A stretch of 39,842 nucleotides of DNA from DAONFI01 sp035403485 (GTDB lineage Bacteria; Planctomycetota; Phycisphaerae; SM23-33). Below the pieces are notes generated by a model. That model saw nothing but the letters and a program-made list of their open reading frames with translations. It was not told the DNA's origin and made no database searches. The stretch lies in contig CAZIAZ010000028.1 in the NCBI GenBank assembly GCA_964536835.1, positions 1 through 39,842 of the forward strand, read 5' to 3'. The position numbers and the translations under genes were made by a program. Shown piece after piece: positions 15,873-23,708 of this stretch (position 1 is its first letter; each line of letters opens with the position of its first letter).

Positions 15873-18368
15873 ATGCAACTTATTGACTGGATTATCGTAG
15901 CAATTCCGCTTTTTATCGTTTTATATGTCGGCATTAAAACACAGAAGTACGTCAAGGGGGTTTCTGATTTTCTCACGGCAGGCAGAGTAGCCGGCAGATA
16001 TGTCATCTGCGTTGCCGGCGGCGAAGCGGCCATGGGGCTTGTCAGCCTTGCCGCCATGTTCGAGAATTATTATAAGTCAGGTTTCGCATACAGTTTCTGG
16101 AGCCGACTTGCCACGCCGATAGGTATAGTCATGGCGTTGACCGGATACTGCATATACCGCTATCGTGAAACGCGAGCCATGACATTGGGGCAGTTTCTGG
16201 AAATTCGTTACAGCCGGAAATTCCGTCTCTTTGCCGGCATTCTTCAATCAATTGCCGGCATAATAAACTACTCCCTGTTCCCTGCGGTTGGTGCGAGGTT
16301 TATTGTCTATTTCTGCGGATTGCCGGCGAATACCGAAATATGCGGTTATACGTTTCCGACATTCGCGTTGTTGATGGCGGCGTTTCTTGCCATCGCTGTA
16401 TTTGTCGCCACTCTTGGCGGCCAGATAACGATTATGGTGACGGACTGTATCCAGGGCATTTTAAGCTACCCCATGTATGCCATTATCGTCGGCTTTATCA
16501 TTTACAAATATTCCTGGTCGAATGATATGGCGCCTACGGTGATGAACCGGCCCAAAGGCCAGAGCATGATAAATCCGTTTGACATTACAGAGCTTAGGGA
16601 TTTTAACCTGTTTTATGTGATTGTGGGGATATTTGAAAATATCCTGAATCGCATGGGCTGGGCCGGAACGCAGGGATATAACGCTGCCGCCAAAAATGCC
16701 CATGAACAGAAGATGGGTTCGATACTGGGTGCATGGCGGGTCGGTTTTTCAACCATGATGTATATTCTTCTTGCTCTTGTGGCGTTCATGTATCTCCACA
16801 GCGAAAAGTTTGCCGGCGGCCCGACTGGCGCCGATGCCTGTCGTTCCGAGCTTGCCGTCAAAACCATAAACGACGTAGTCAGGGGCGACGACCTGACAGG
16901 TGTGCGCAGTGAGCTTATAACCTACGTCAAAACCGGCAACATGACTTCTTCTATAGAAGACCTGATATCCAGGGGCAAATCTTACGAAGCCAGAAAACAC
17001 GCCGAACGCGAACGAATCAAATATGGCGGTGACGAAAATGACGTACTGACTGTCCGTACCGATGCGACTGCCGTAAATGCCGGCGACCGTGAAAAAATCA
17101 TGGATACCGTCAAAAATGCACTCAAGGGTGTTGACCCTCATTCCGCACAGACGTTTGCCACAATTTTCGGCCAGATGCGTGTGCCGATGACGTTGCGTTA
17201 TCTGCTGCCGGTCGGCATTACCGGCATATTCTGCGCGTTATGTATTTTCCTGCTGATATCGACGGATACCACGTATCTTCATTCGTGGGGCAGCATTCTG
17301 GTGCAGGACGTGATTCTGCCGATTCGCGGCAAACCGTTTACGCCGCGGCAGCAGCTTTTCCTGTTGCGTATTTTGATAGCATCCGTCGCGGTTTTTGCAT
17401 TCTTTTTCAGTTTCTTCTTCGGCCAGGTGGATTACATTCTGATGTTTTTCGCCATAACCGGAGCAATCTGGATGGGCGGTTCTGGGCCGTGCATTGTCGG
17501 CGGATTATATTGGAAACGCGGCACGACGGCTGGGGCATGGGTTGCGTTGATAAGCGGTTCGCTGCTGGCGTTTTCGGCGATATTCCTGCAATCGTATTGG
17601 GCGGACGTGGTTTATCCGTGGCTGTATAGCCATGAGATGGTGGATTCAATGGCTATCTGGCTCAAGACGCTTTCATCGCCGTTTGAACCCATAATCAAGT
17701 GGCGCATGAACAGTACCAAGTTCCCGATTAATTCGAAGGAAATTCTTGCCATGTCGATGCTGATTTCAGTATCGCTGTATGTCATAGTTTCGCTGTTGAC
17801 CTGCAAAAAACCGTTCAATATGGATCGCATGCTGCATCGCGGCAAATATGCGCGTGAAGGTGACGGCCTCAAGAAAAAAAATCGCAGCCTGAAAAATATA
17901 TTGCTGAGTTTCGTCGGCATAGACAGCCAGTATACCAGGGGCGATAAAATTCTTGCATGGTCGGTGTTCGGCTATTCGCTCGTGTGGCGTTTTCTGATAT
18001 GTTTCGTCGTAGTCGCCGTCTGGAATGTGATTTCACCGTGGAGTAATCATTGGTGGTCGGTGTGGTTTTTCATCGATAACTTCGTAATAGCAGGTACTAT
18101 TGCCGTTGTTTCTACGGTATGGTTCACCTGGGGCGGCACGAGAGATCTTTGCCGGTTATTCAGAGACCTGGCTGTCAAGGAAACCAATGTGCTCGACGAT
18201 GGCCGTGTTATCGACAATGTAAGTGCCGACGACGTTGAAATGGTTGAAGATGTCGATAAAGTAAATATCGAAGAGGCACACATCGAGGAACGTATACTCG
18301 ACGAAGAACTCAAGGAGAAGGGCGATATCGAAGATTTGCGGAATCTCGAAAAGCATTCGAAAGAATAA
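15873..18368 (+). CDS. sodium:solute symporter (SSS family), long form
   Basis: An 831-residue integral membrane protein, longer than most SSS transporters (450-650). The N-terminal half shows the SSS pattern: FLTAGRVAGRYVICVAGGEAAMG near 40, TLGQFLEIRYSRKFR, and GGQITIMVTDCIQG. A hydrophilic insert of about 120 residues at roughly 305-425 interrupts the helices before the SxDTTYLHSWGSI-type block, and the last 60 residues are highly charged and Glu/Asp-rich. The substrate cannot be read from sequence. GAGGT four bases before ATG 15873 marks the start; the frame is open for 22 codons upstream without a ribosome site. A strong terminator follows, so it is probably transcribed alone although it precedes pdxA. 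Confidence 0.9.
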   Translation: MQLIDWIIVAIPLFIVLYVGIKTQKYVKGVSDFLTAGRVAGRYVICVAGGEAAMGLVSLAAMFENYYKSGFAYSFWSRLATPIGIVMALTGYCIYRYRETRAMTLGQFLEIRYSRKFRLFAGILQSIAGIINYSLFPAVGARFIVYFCGLPANTEICGYTFPTFALLMAAFLAIAVFVATLGGQITIMVTDCIQGILSYPMYAIIVGFIIYKYSWSNDMAPTVMNRPKGQSMINPFDITELRDFNLFYVIVGIFENILNRMGWAGTQGYNAAAKNAHEQKMGSILGAWRVGFSTMMYILLALVAFMYLHSEKFAGGPTGADACRSELAVKTINDVVRGDDLTGVRSELITYVKTGNMTSSIEDLISRGKSYEARKHAERERIKYGGDENDVLTVRTDATAVNAGDREKIMDTVKNALKGVDPHSAQTFATIFGQMRVPMTLRYLLPVGITGIFCALCIFLLISTDTTYLHSWGSILVQDVILPIRGKPFTPRQQLFLLRILIASVAVFAFFFSFFFGQVDYILMFFAITGAIWMGGSGPCIVGGLYWKRGTTAGAWVALISGSLLAFSAIFLQSYWADVVYPWLYSHEMVDSMAIWLKTLSSPFEPIIKWRMNSTKFPINSKEILAMSMLISVSLYVIVSLLTCKKPFNMDRMLHRGKYAREGDGLKKKNRSLKNILLSFVGIDSQYTRGDKILAWSVFGYSLVWRFLICFVVVAVWNVISPWSNHWWSVWFFIDNFVIAGTIAVVSTVWFTWGGTRDLCRLFRDLAVKETNVLDDGRVIDNVSADDVEMVEDVDKVNIEEAHIEERILDEELKEKGDIEDLRNLEKHSKE

Positions 18369-18393
18369 CCCGTATTGTCACAGTTGATTATGA

Positions 18394-18431
18394 ACGGGAC
18401 AGGTCGCTTTTTAAGGCCTGTCCCGTTTTTT
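18394..18431 (+). terminator. intrinsic terminator after symporter
   Basis: ACGGGACAGG and CCTGTCCCGT form a perfect 10-bp stem with a 13-base loop, followed by TTTTTT. It ends transcription of the symporter and separates it from pdxA. Confidence 0.93.
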
Positions 18432-18517
18432 ATCTGCTTGATATTTTTGCCGCCGCGGTGCAAAATATATAATCTGCAAATCTAGTATATTTTGGCGTCG
18501 ATTAATGGGAATGATAA

Positions 18518-19528
18518 ATGTCAGATGAGCGGCCGGTAATAGGATTGACCATGGGCGACCCGTGCGGCATCGGGGCGGAGATAATAGTGCGCGCACTTTC
18601 TCAGCCGGCGATAAAGTCGCTAGCCAGATATGTGGTTTTCGGGCTGAGTGACCAGATGGAATATACCGCCGGCCAACTTGAATTGCCGTGGGGGGCGTAT
18701 CGCGACCGCCATGAAGACATCCGCAGATATGCCAGCGACCTCGTTGTGCTGGATTACGACGAATACGTCGTTCCGCCGACGATGCCGCGCGGTTCGAGCA
18801 GAATCGGCGGCCAGACTTCGATGGCTTTCTGTACCGATGCCATCGCCGCCGCTCAGGCTGGACTTATCGACGCCATAGTCACCGCGCCGATTTCAAAATC
18901 GAGTTGGAAGATGGCCGGTTATAAACGCTTTCCGGGCCATACCGAACTGCTTGCCGACAAATGCAAGGTTCGGGATGTCGCAATGATGTTCGTGGCACCG
19001 CGGCTGCGCGTGACGCTGGCGACGATTCACGACCCCATTCACGCCCTGCGCGACAAACTTACCATCGGCAGGGTTTATAACCCGATAGAGCTGTCGCACA
19101 AGGCGTTGCGGAACTGGTTCGGCATTGAAAAGCCGCGCATCGGTGTATGTGGACTTAATCCGCATGCCGGCGAAAACGGCCATATCGGCGACGATGAATC
19201 CCGCGTCATTGAGCCTGCGATACTCTTGGCCGCCGAGAACGGCATTGACGTGCATGGCCCGTATCCGGCTGACACGATTTTTAACAAGGCTCTCGCCGGC
19301 GAGTTCGACCTTGTCATCGCCATGTATCATGACCAGGGGCTGATACCCATAAAAATTCTCGGCTGGGAGGATGCCGTGAACGTCACGCTTGGACTGCCGA
19401 TAATCCGTACCAGTCCTGACCACGGAACGGCATTTGATATTTCAGGGAAATTCAAGGCTAATCCGTCGAGCATGGTGGCTGCCATCAAACTTGCGGCGGA
19501 ACTCGTCGTCAAAAACAGAATCAGGTGA
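18518..19528 (+). CDS. pdxA: 4-hydroxythreonine-4-phosphate dehydrogenase PdxA
   Basis: A 336-residue metal-dependent NAD enzyme of the DXP-dependent pyridoxal phosphate pathway; it oxidises 4-phosphohydroxythreonine, which decarboxylates to the PdxJ substrate. GDPCGIGAE (13-21), FPGHTE (138-143), GLNPHAGE and MYHDQG are visible. His171, His216 and His271 have the same 45- and 55-residue spacing as the metal ligands of the E. coli enzyme. Length is normal. PdxJ is not in the window. A GGGA ribosome site is close to the ATG. The oxidoreductase and aminotransferase that follow may be a separate unit; the 189-base gap contains a weak TTCGTC-N17-TATATG. A catabolic PdxA2-type role is possible, but the DUF1537 kinase partner is absent. 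Confidence 0.93.
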   Translation: MSDERPVIGLTMGDPCGIGAEIIVRALSQPAIKSLARYVVFGLSDQMEYTAGQLELPWGAYRDRHEDIRRYASDLVVLDYDEYVVPPTMPRGSSRIGGQTSMAFCTDAIAAAQAGLIDAIVTAPISKSSWKMAGYKRFPGHTELLADKCKVRDVAMMFVAPRLRVTLATIHDPIHALRDKLTIGRVYNPIELSHKALRNWFGIEKPRIGVCGLNPHAGENGHIGDDESRVIEPAILLAAENGIDVHGPYPADTIFNKALAGEFDLVIAMYHDQGLIPIKILGWEDAVNVTLGLPIIRTSPDHGTAFDISGKFKANPSSMVAAIKLAAELVVKNRIR

Positions 19529-19717
19529 TTTTGAGGCGATATACGCTGGAAAGCGGATTGTAACGGGTGCGGGAACGTGGTTTGGCGGCTGAAAAGGTCT
19601 GGACTTTTATTCAATGAAACGGGTATATGATTCCAGCATTAACATATCTTTTCGTCGGTTATGAGTGTTAAAGTATATGTACAGGAATTCAATAACACAG
19701 ATGAAAGGAATCAATAA

Positions 19718-20968
19718 ATGTCGGAGAATAACAAACCTCAGATAACCGTTGTCGGCGGCGGCATGATAACGCAGATACAGCTTTTGCCGACGATTTATCA
19801 TATGCAGCGGGAAGGGCTTGTGGGCGACATTCACGTTTGTGCGCTCAACGCCCGGCCGCTCAGGACGATAATCGATTCACCAGCGTTGAATGCGGCGTTT
19901 CCCGGCCAGTCGATAATTGCCCATCCCGACCCGCGGATGGAAAAAGACCTCGACAAGGTTTATCCCGATTCGTTTCGTGAAGTGCTGGCGGCTGCCCCGC
20001 GGGGCAGCATATGCGTGGTGGCGCTGCCGGATCAGTTGCACTACATGGCCGTAAAAGCCGCCCTGGAAAACGATTTGCACGTCTGTACCGTGAAACCGCT
20101 CGTGTTGAAATTCGCGCAGGCTAAAGAAATCGAGCAACTAGCATATGAACGCGGTTTGGTCGTCGGCGTGGAATATCACAAGCGGTTTGACTACCGCAAT
20201 CTGATGGCGAGAAAAGCATATCGCAGCGGCAAACTTGGCGAATTCCGGCTGGCGCAGGCTCAGATGATTGAGCCGTACTATTATCGCGAGTCGAATTTCC
20301 AGAACTGGTGCACGTGCGAAAATTCCGACATGTTCACTTACGTCGGCTGTCATTACGTGGACTTGGTGGCGTTCATAACCGGTTTGAAGCCAAAACGCGT
20401 CAGCATATACGGCATCGTGGACAAATATCCGAACGGACGCGACGGATATCTCTGGACGGACGGCAGGGTGATATGGGAAAACGGCGCAAGCCTGAGTGTT
20501 GTTGACGCAATAGGGTATCCCAATGAAGCAGCCGGCGGGAACGCCCAAGGCCTTACGATGTGGTGTCAGGGCGACAGGGATGCCGCGCTGCTCGTACATT
20601 CCGATCAGTATCGCGGCGTAAAATGTCATTACAATTTCAAGGGCACTGACCCCGGCGACACTTTATATGCCGAGCCGAATCCTGATTATTTTCAGTTGCT
20701 CGGCATGGGAGGCGATGGACTTGTTCCTGCGGGTTACGGCCATCGTTCGGCGGAATTCATCATTCGCCAATGCATCGCAGCCAGCCGACTTGCAGGGAAG
20801 GCTGACCGCCAGAAATTCATCAAACGGCTCGATGCCGACGGAATCATGGCTACGCCGGCTAACAGCTCATATAATGAACTCGTCATCGAAGCCGGCCGTA
20901 TGAGCATCACGCACGACGGACGGGAAGTTGAGATAGATTACAAAACAAATACGGTAAAATTCATCTAA
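19718..20968 (+). CDS. Gfo/Idh/MocA family oxidoreductase
   Basis: A 416-residue NAD(P)-dependent dehydrogenase. The N-terminal Rossmann fold has VVGGGMI at 11-17; the usual EKP motif appears as VKPLV, and GVEYHKRFDYRN plus GCHYVDLVAFITG follow in the C-terminal substrate domain. Family members oxidise or reduce sugars, inositols or related compounds; the His of GCHYVD is at the usual catalytic-region position. The exact substrate is not determinable. AAAGGA before the ATG is the ribosome site. It is followed after 23 bases by a class III aminotransferase, suggesting that a carbonyl made here is transaminated, or the reverse. Confidence 0.85.
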   Translation: MSENNKPQITVVGGGMITQIQLLPTIYHMQREGLVGDIHVCALNARPLRTIIDSPALNAAFPGQSIIAHPDPRMEKDLDKVYPDSFREVLAAAPRGSICVVALPDQLHYMAVKAALENDLHVCTVKPLVLKFAQAKEIEQLAYERGLVVGVEYHKRFDYRNLMARKAYRSGKLGEFRLAQAQMIEPYYYRESNFQNWCTCENSDMFTYVGCHYVDLVAFITGLKPKRVSIYGIVDKYPNGRDGYLWTDGRVIWENGASLSVVDAIGYPNEAAGGNAQGLTMWCQGDRDAALLVHSDQYRGVKCHYNFKGTDPGDTLYAEPNPDYFQLLGMGGDGLVPAGYGHRSAEFIIRQCIAASRLAGKADRQKFIKRLDADGIMATPANSSYNELVIEAGRMSITHDGREVEIDYKTNTVKFI

Positions 20969-20991
20969 AATCGGAAAGAAGGTTGATTAAA

Positions 20992-22350
20992 ATGGCTACC
21001 AAAGAATTTCCTCTTACGCCTCAAAAAGTGCCGGCTGTCAATACCAAGTATCGCAAAATCTGCACCCAGATACCTGCACCGCAGTCGGTAGAGATTCTCG
21101 AAACGCTCCGCAGATGTGAGCCGCGCAGCATGGGCGGCCAGCCGCCGATTATTTGGCACAGCGGCAAAGATTGCACGATAAGTGATCCGTACGGCAATAC
21201 GTGGCTGGATTTTTCCGCCGGCGTACTCGTGACCGCCAGCGGCCACGGCAGGCCTGAAATCGTCAAGGCAATTGCCGGCATGGCTGAGCAGGGGTTATAT
21301 CACGCATACTGTTTCCCGACAATTATCCGCGCGAAACTCGCGGAAAAAATCTGCAAGTTCATGCCAAAACCGCTGGCTAGAGTTTTTCTGGTAACGACCG
21401 GTTCGGAAGCTACCGAGTGTTGCATCAAACTCGCCCGCACGAATGGCCGTTTGATTAATCAGAAAAAGAAGATAATCGTTTCGTTTGAAAACGGCTTTCA
21501 CGGCCGGACTATGGGTGCCCAGCTTGCCGGCGGCTCAAAAGGTCTTAAAGGCTGGCTGGATGATGATCCTACATTTGTGCAGGTTCCGTATCCCGACGGA
21601 TTCCGGCAGACGGATTTGAGTTTTGACGTTTTTGTCAATTCGCTGGAACGTCAGGGCATCAAGGCTGAAGATGTGGCAGGTGTCATCGGCGAGAGTTACC
21701 AGGGCTGCAACGCGGCGATGTTCCCAAAAGAATATGCCCAGGCTCTTCGCAGGTGGTGTACTGAAAACAAGGCTGTAATGATATGCGACGAGGTGCAGGC
21801 CGGGTTTGGCCGAACCGGCAAGCCGTTCGGTTTCATGCACTGGGATATCGTGCCGGATCTTGTGGCATGCGGCAAAGGCATATCAGGCGGCTTGCCGCTG
21901 TCGGCGGTGTTGGGCACTGAAGAATTGATGAACATTTACGGCCCTGGTGAAATGACGTCGACGCATTCGGCAAATACGATATGTTCAGCCGCTGCGCTTG
22001 CCAATATTGAAGTGATAGAGAAGGAAGGACTTATAGAAAATGCCGCCAGGCTGCATCCTATTCTGATGGAAGGCTGCCGTCGCGTGCAGGCTGCGTCCAA
22101 TGGCAAAATCGGCCATGTTTCAGGCTGCGGACTGGTGGCTGCCATGCAGTTTACCAAGCCCGGCACGACTGAACCTGACGCGGAATCGGCATGGAAAATG
22201 GTAAAAGCCGCCTATGAAAGCGGACTGATGCTCTTTGCTCCTGTCGGCGTCGGCGGATGCTGCATAAAGGTCAATCCGCCGCTCACGATAAATGAGGAAG
22301 CCCTTCGCGAAGGTTTGAATGTGCTCGAAGACATCGCCGCAAATGTGTAA
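20992..22350 (+). CDS. class III PLP-dependent aminotransferase
   Basis: A 452-residue enzyme of the GABA/ornithine/acetylornithine aminotransferase fold. TTGSEATE (135-142), FENGFHGRTMG, DEVQAGFGRTGK with the PLP-binding Asp266, and the Schiff-base Lys295 in VACGKGISGGLPLS are all present. The donor and acceptor are not identifiable from sequence; it differs from the acetylornithine-type enzyme at 35650. I use ATG 20992; an in-frame TTG three codons upstream overlaps the ribosome site GAAGG. It pairs with the preceding oxidoreductase gene (23-base gap) and is closed by a strong terminator. Confidence 0.88.
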   Translation: MATKEFPLTPQKVPAVNTKYRKICTQIPAPQSVEILETLRRCEPRSMGGQPPIIWHSGKDCTISDPYGNTWLDFSAGVLVTASGHGRPEIVKAIAGMAEQGLYHAYCFPTIIRAKLAEKICKFMPKPLARVFLVTTGSEATECCIKLARTNGRLINQKKKIIVSFENGFHGRTMGAQLAGGSKGLKGWLDDDPTFVQVPYPDGFRQTDLSFDVFVNSLERQGIKAEDVAGVIGESYQGCNAAMFPKEYAQALRRWCTENKAVMICDEVQAGFGRTGKPFGFMHWDIVPDLVACGKGISGGLPLSAVLGTEELMNIYGPGEMTSTHSANTICSAAALANIEVIEKEGLIENAARLHPILMEGCRRVQAASNGKIGHVSGCGLVAAMQFTKPGTTEPDAESAWKMVKAAYESGLMLFAPVGVGGCCIKVNPPLTINEEALREGLNVLEDIAANV

Positions 22351-22370
22351 TTTTTTCGCGGCATGCTAAA

Positions 22371-22410
22371 AAAAAGGCGGATTCACATTGAGTCCGCCTT
22401 TTTCTTTTTT
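22371..22410. terminator. intrinsic terminator after aminotransferase
   Basis: AAGGCGGA (22374-22381) pairs with TCCGCCTT (22393-22400), with an 11-base loop and a T-rich tail. An A-run precedes the stem, so it could work in both directions. Confidence 0.9.
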
Positions 22411-22454
22411 GTTTGTCGACAGCCTGAAAGTGTCGCCATCGACGCAAAATTGAG

Positions 22455-22460
22455 TATAAT
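22455..22460 (+). promoter_or_regulatory. -10 box abutting cca start codon
   Basis: A perfect TATAAT lies six bases before the cca ATG. No convincing -35 hexamer is present at 16-18 bases upstream. If used, transcription would start at or within a base or two of the ATG. Confidence 0.5.
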
Positions 22461-22466
22461 GCACGC

Positions 22467-23708
22467 ATGGCTGGAAATGGCGACAAGAAGACGGCGATGT
22501 GGGTTTTGACGCAGCTGAGAGCGGCCGGTTATCAGGCGCTCTTTGCCGGCGGTTGCGTGCGCGACATGCTTCTGAATCTTCCCAGCAATGATTTCGATGT
22601 CGCAACCGATGCCACGCCGCAGCAGGTTCAAGCCGTTTTCCCAAAAGTATTGATGGTGGGGGCTAAATTTGGCGTGGCGATGGTTATAAAGTCGGCTCGT
22701 ACCGTTGAAGTTGCGACGTTTCGCAATGACGGCAGTTACTCCGACGGCCGACGGCCCGACGGCGTACTATTCTCCTCGGCACGCGAAGACGCTCTACGCC
22801 GCGACTTCACCATAAACGGCATGTTTTACGACCCGTTGGCTGACGAGGTCATAGATTACGTCGGCGGGAAGGCAGACCTTAAAAAGGGTATCATTCGCAC
22901 TATCGGCCAGCCGTCCAGGCGTTTCGGCGAAGATTATCTGCGAATGCTTCGCGCCGTGCGGTTTGCCGTACGATTCGATTTCAAAATCGAAAAACAGACA
23001 ACTGCCGCGATTCGGAAACTTTGCAGTAATATCGTAAAAATCAGCGGCGAACGGGTCTGCGACGAACTTGCCAGAATGTTAGTGGGCCCCAATCCGGTAA
23101 AAGCGATGCGGCTGCTTGAAAAACTGGGGCTGGCACGCGAAATACTTCCGGAATTCTTTGCCGACGGTGACGAACCGTGGCAGCGAGCCGTCGAACGGAT
23201 TGAAAAAATTTCCCAACTCGATGAAATAGGCATGATAGGTGCAATGTTGTGCGAGATGCCGGTATCCGAGGAACAAAAAATTATACGCAGGTGGGGCGCG
23301 TCGAATCTGTGGCGAAAGACTGCGGAATTCATGATTGTCAACCGTGATAGCTGGCGGGACGTACTTGATGGCCGCCTGGCGACGTTTAAAAAACTTTTGG
23401 CAAATCCGGCGTGGAGAAGCCTCTTTGAGCTTTGGCGAACAAGGGAAATAATCGAAACCGGCGGCAATGAAAAATGTTGCAGAATATCAGCCGCTGCTAA
23501 TGATATCGACCCTGCACAGATATCGCCCAGACCTTTGGTGTCGGGCAGTGATTTGGGTAAAAAAGGAATAACGCCTGGCAGGGAGATGGGAGCGATTCTG
23601 AGCGAACTTTACGACTTGCAGCTTGACGGAGTCATAAAGTCACGAGCAGACGCTCTTCGGGAGGCGATGAAAATTTACGACAAAAACAAACGTGCTACGC
23701 ACTTTTGA
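22467..23708 (+). CDS. cca: CCA tRNA nucleotidyltransferase / poly(A) polymerase family (class II)
   Basis: A 413-residue class II nucleotidyltransferase. GGCVRD (28-33), the catalytic pair Asp42 and Asp44 in NDFDVATDATP, RRDFTINGM (111-119) and EDYLRMLRAVRFA are visible. It most likely adds or repairs the CCA end of tRNAs. The tRNA-Gly in this window has no encoded CCA, so the cell needs such an enzyme. Bacteria with split enzymes use one for CC and one for A; sequence alone does not exclude that, nor a poly(A) polymerase role. There is no Shine-Dalgarno and a TATAAT lies six bases before the ATG. Its 3' end overlaps the convergent transglutaminase gene by 14 bases. Confidence 0.88.
   Translation: MAGNGDKKTAMWVLTQLRAAGYQALFAGGCVRDMLLNLPSNDFDVATDATPQQVQAVFPKVLMVGAKFGVAMVIKSARTVEVATFRNDGSYSDGRRPDGVLFSSAREDALRRDFTINGMFYDPLADEVIDYVGGKADLKKGIIRTIGQPSRRFGEDYLRMLRAVRFAVRFDFKIEKQTTAAIRKLCSNIVKISGERVCDELARMLVGPNPVKAMRLLEKLGLAREILPEFFADGDEPWQRAVERIEKISQLDEIGMIGAMLCEMPVSEEQKIIRRWGASNLWRKTAEFMIVNRDSWRDVLDGRLATFKKLLANPAWRSLFELWRTREIIETGGNEKCCRISAAANDIDPAQISPRPLVSGSDLGKKGITPGREMGAILSELYDLQLDGVIKSRADALREAMKIYDKNKRATHF

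Noticed and set aside
18438..18473. Promoter for pdxA from TTGATA and TATAAT.
   Set aside because: The TATAAT is good but the spacer is 24 bases, and the alternative TTGCCG gives only 15; left unassigned.
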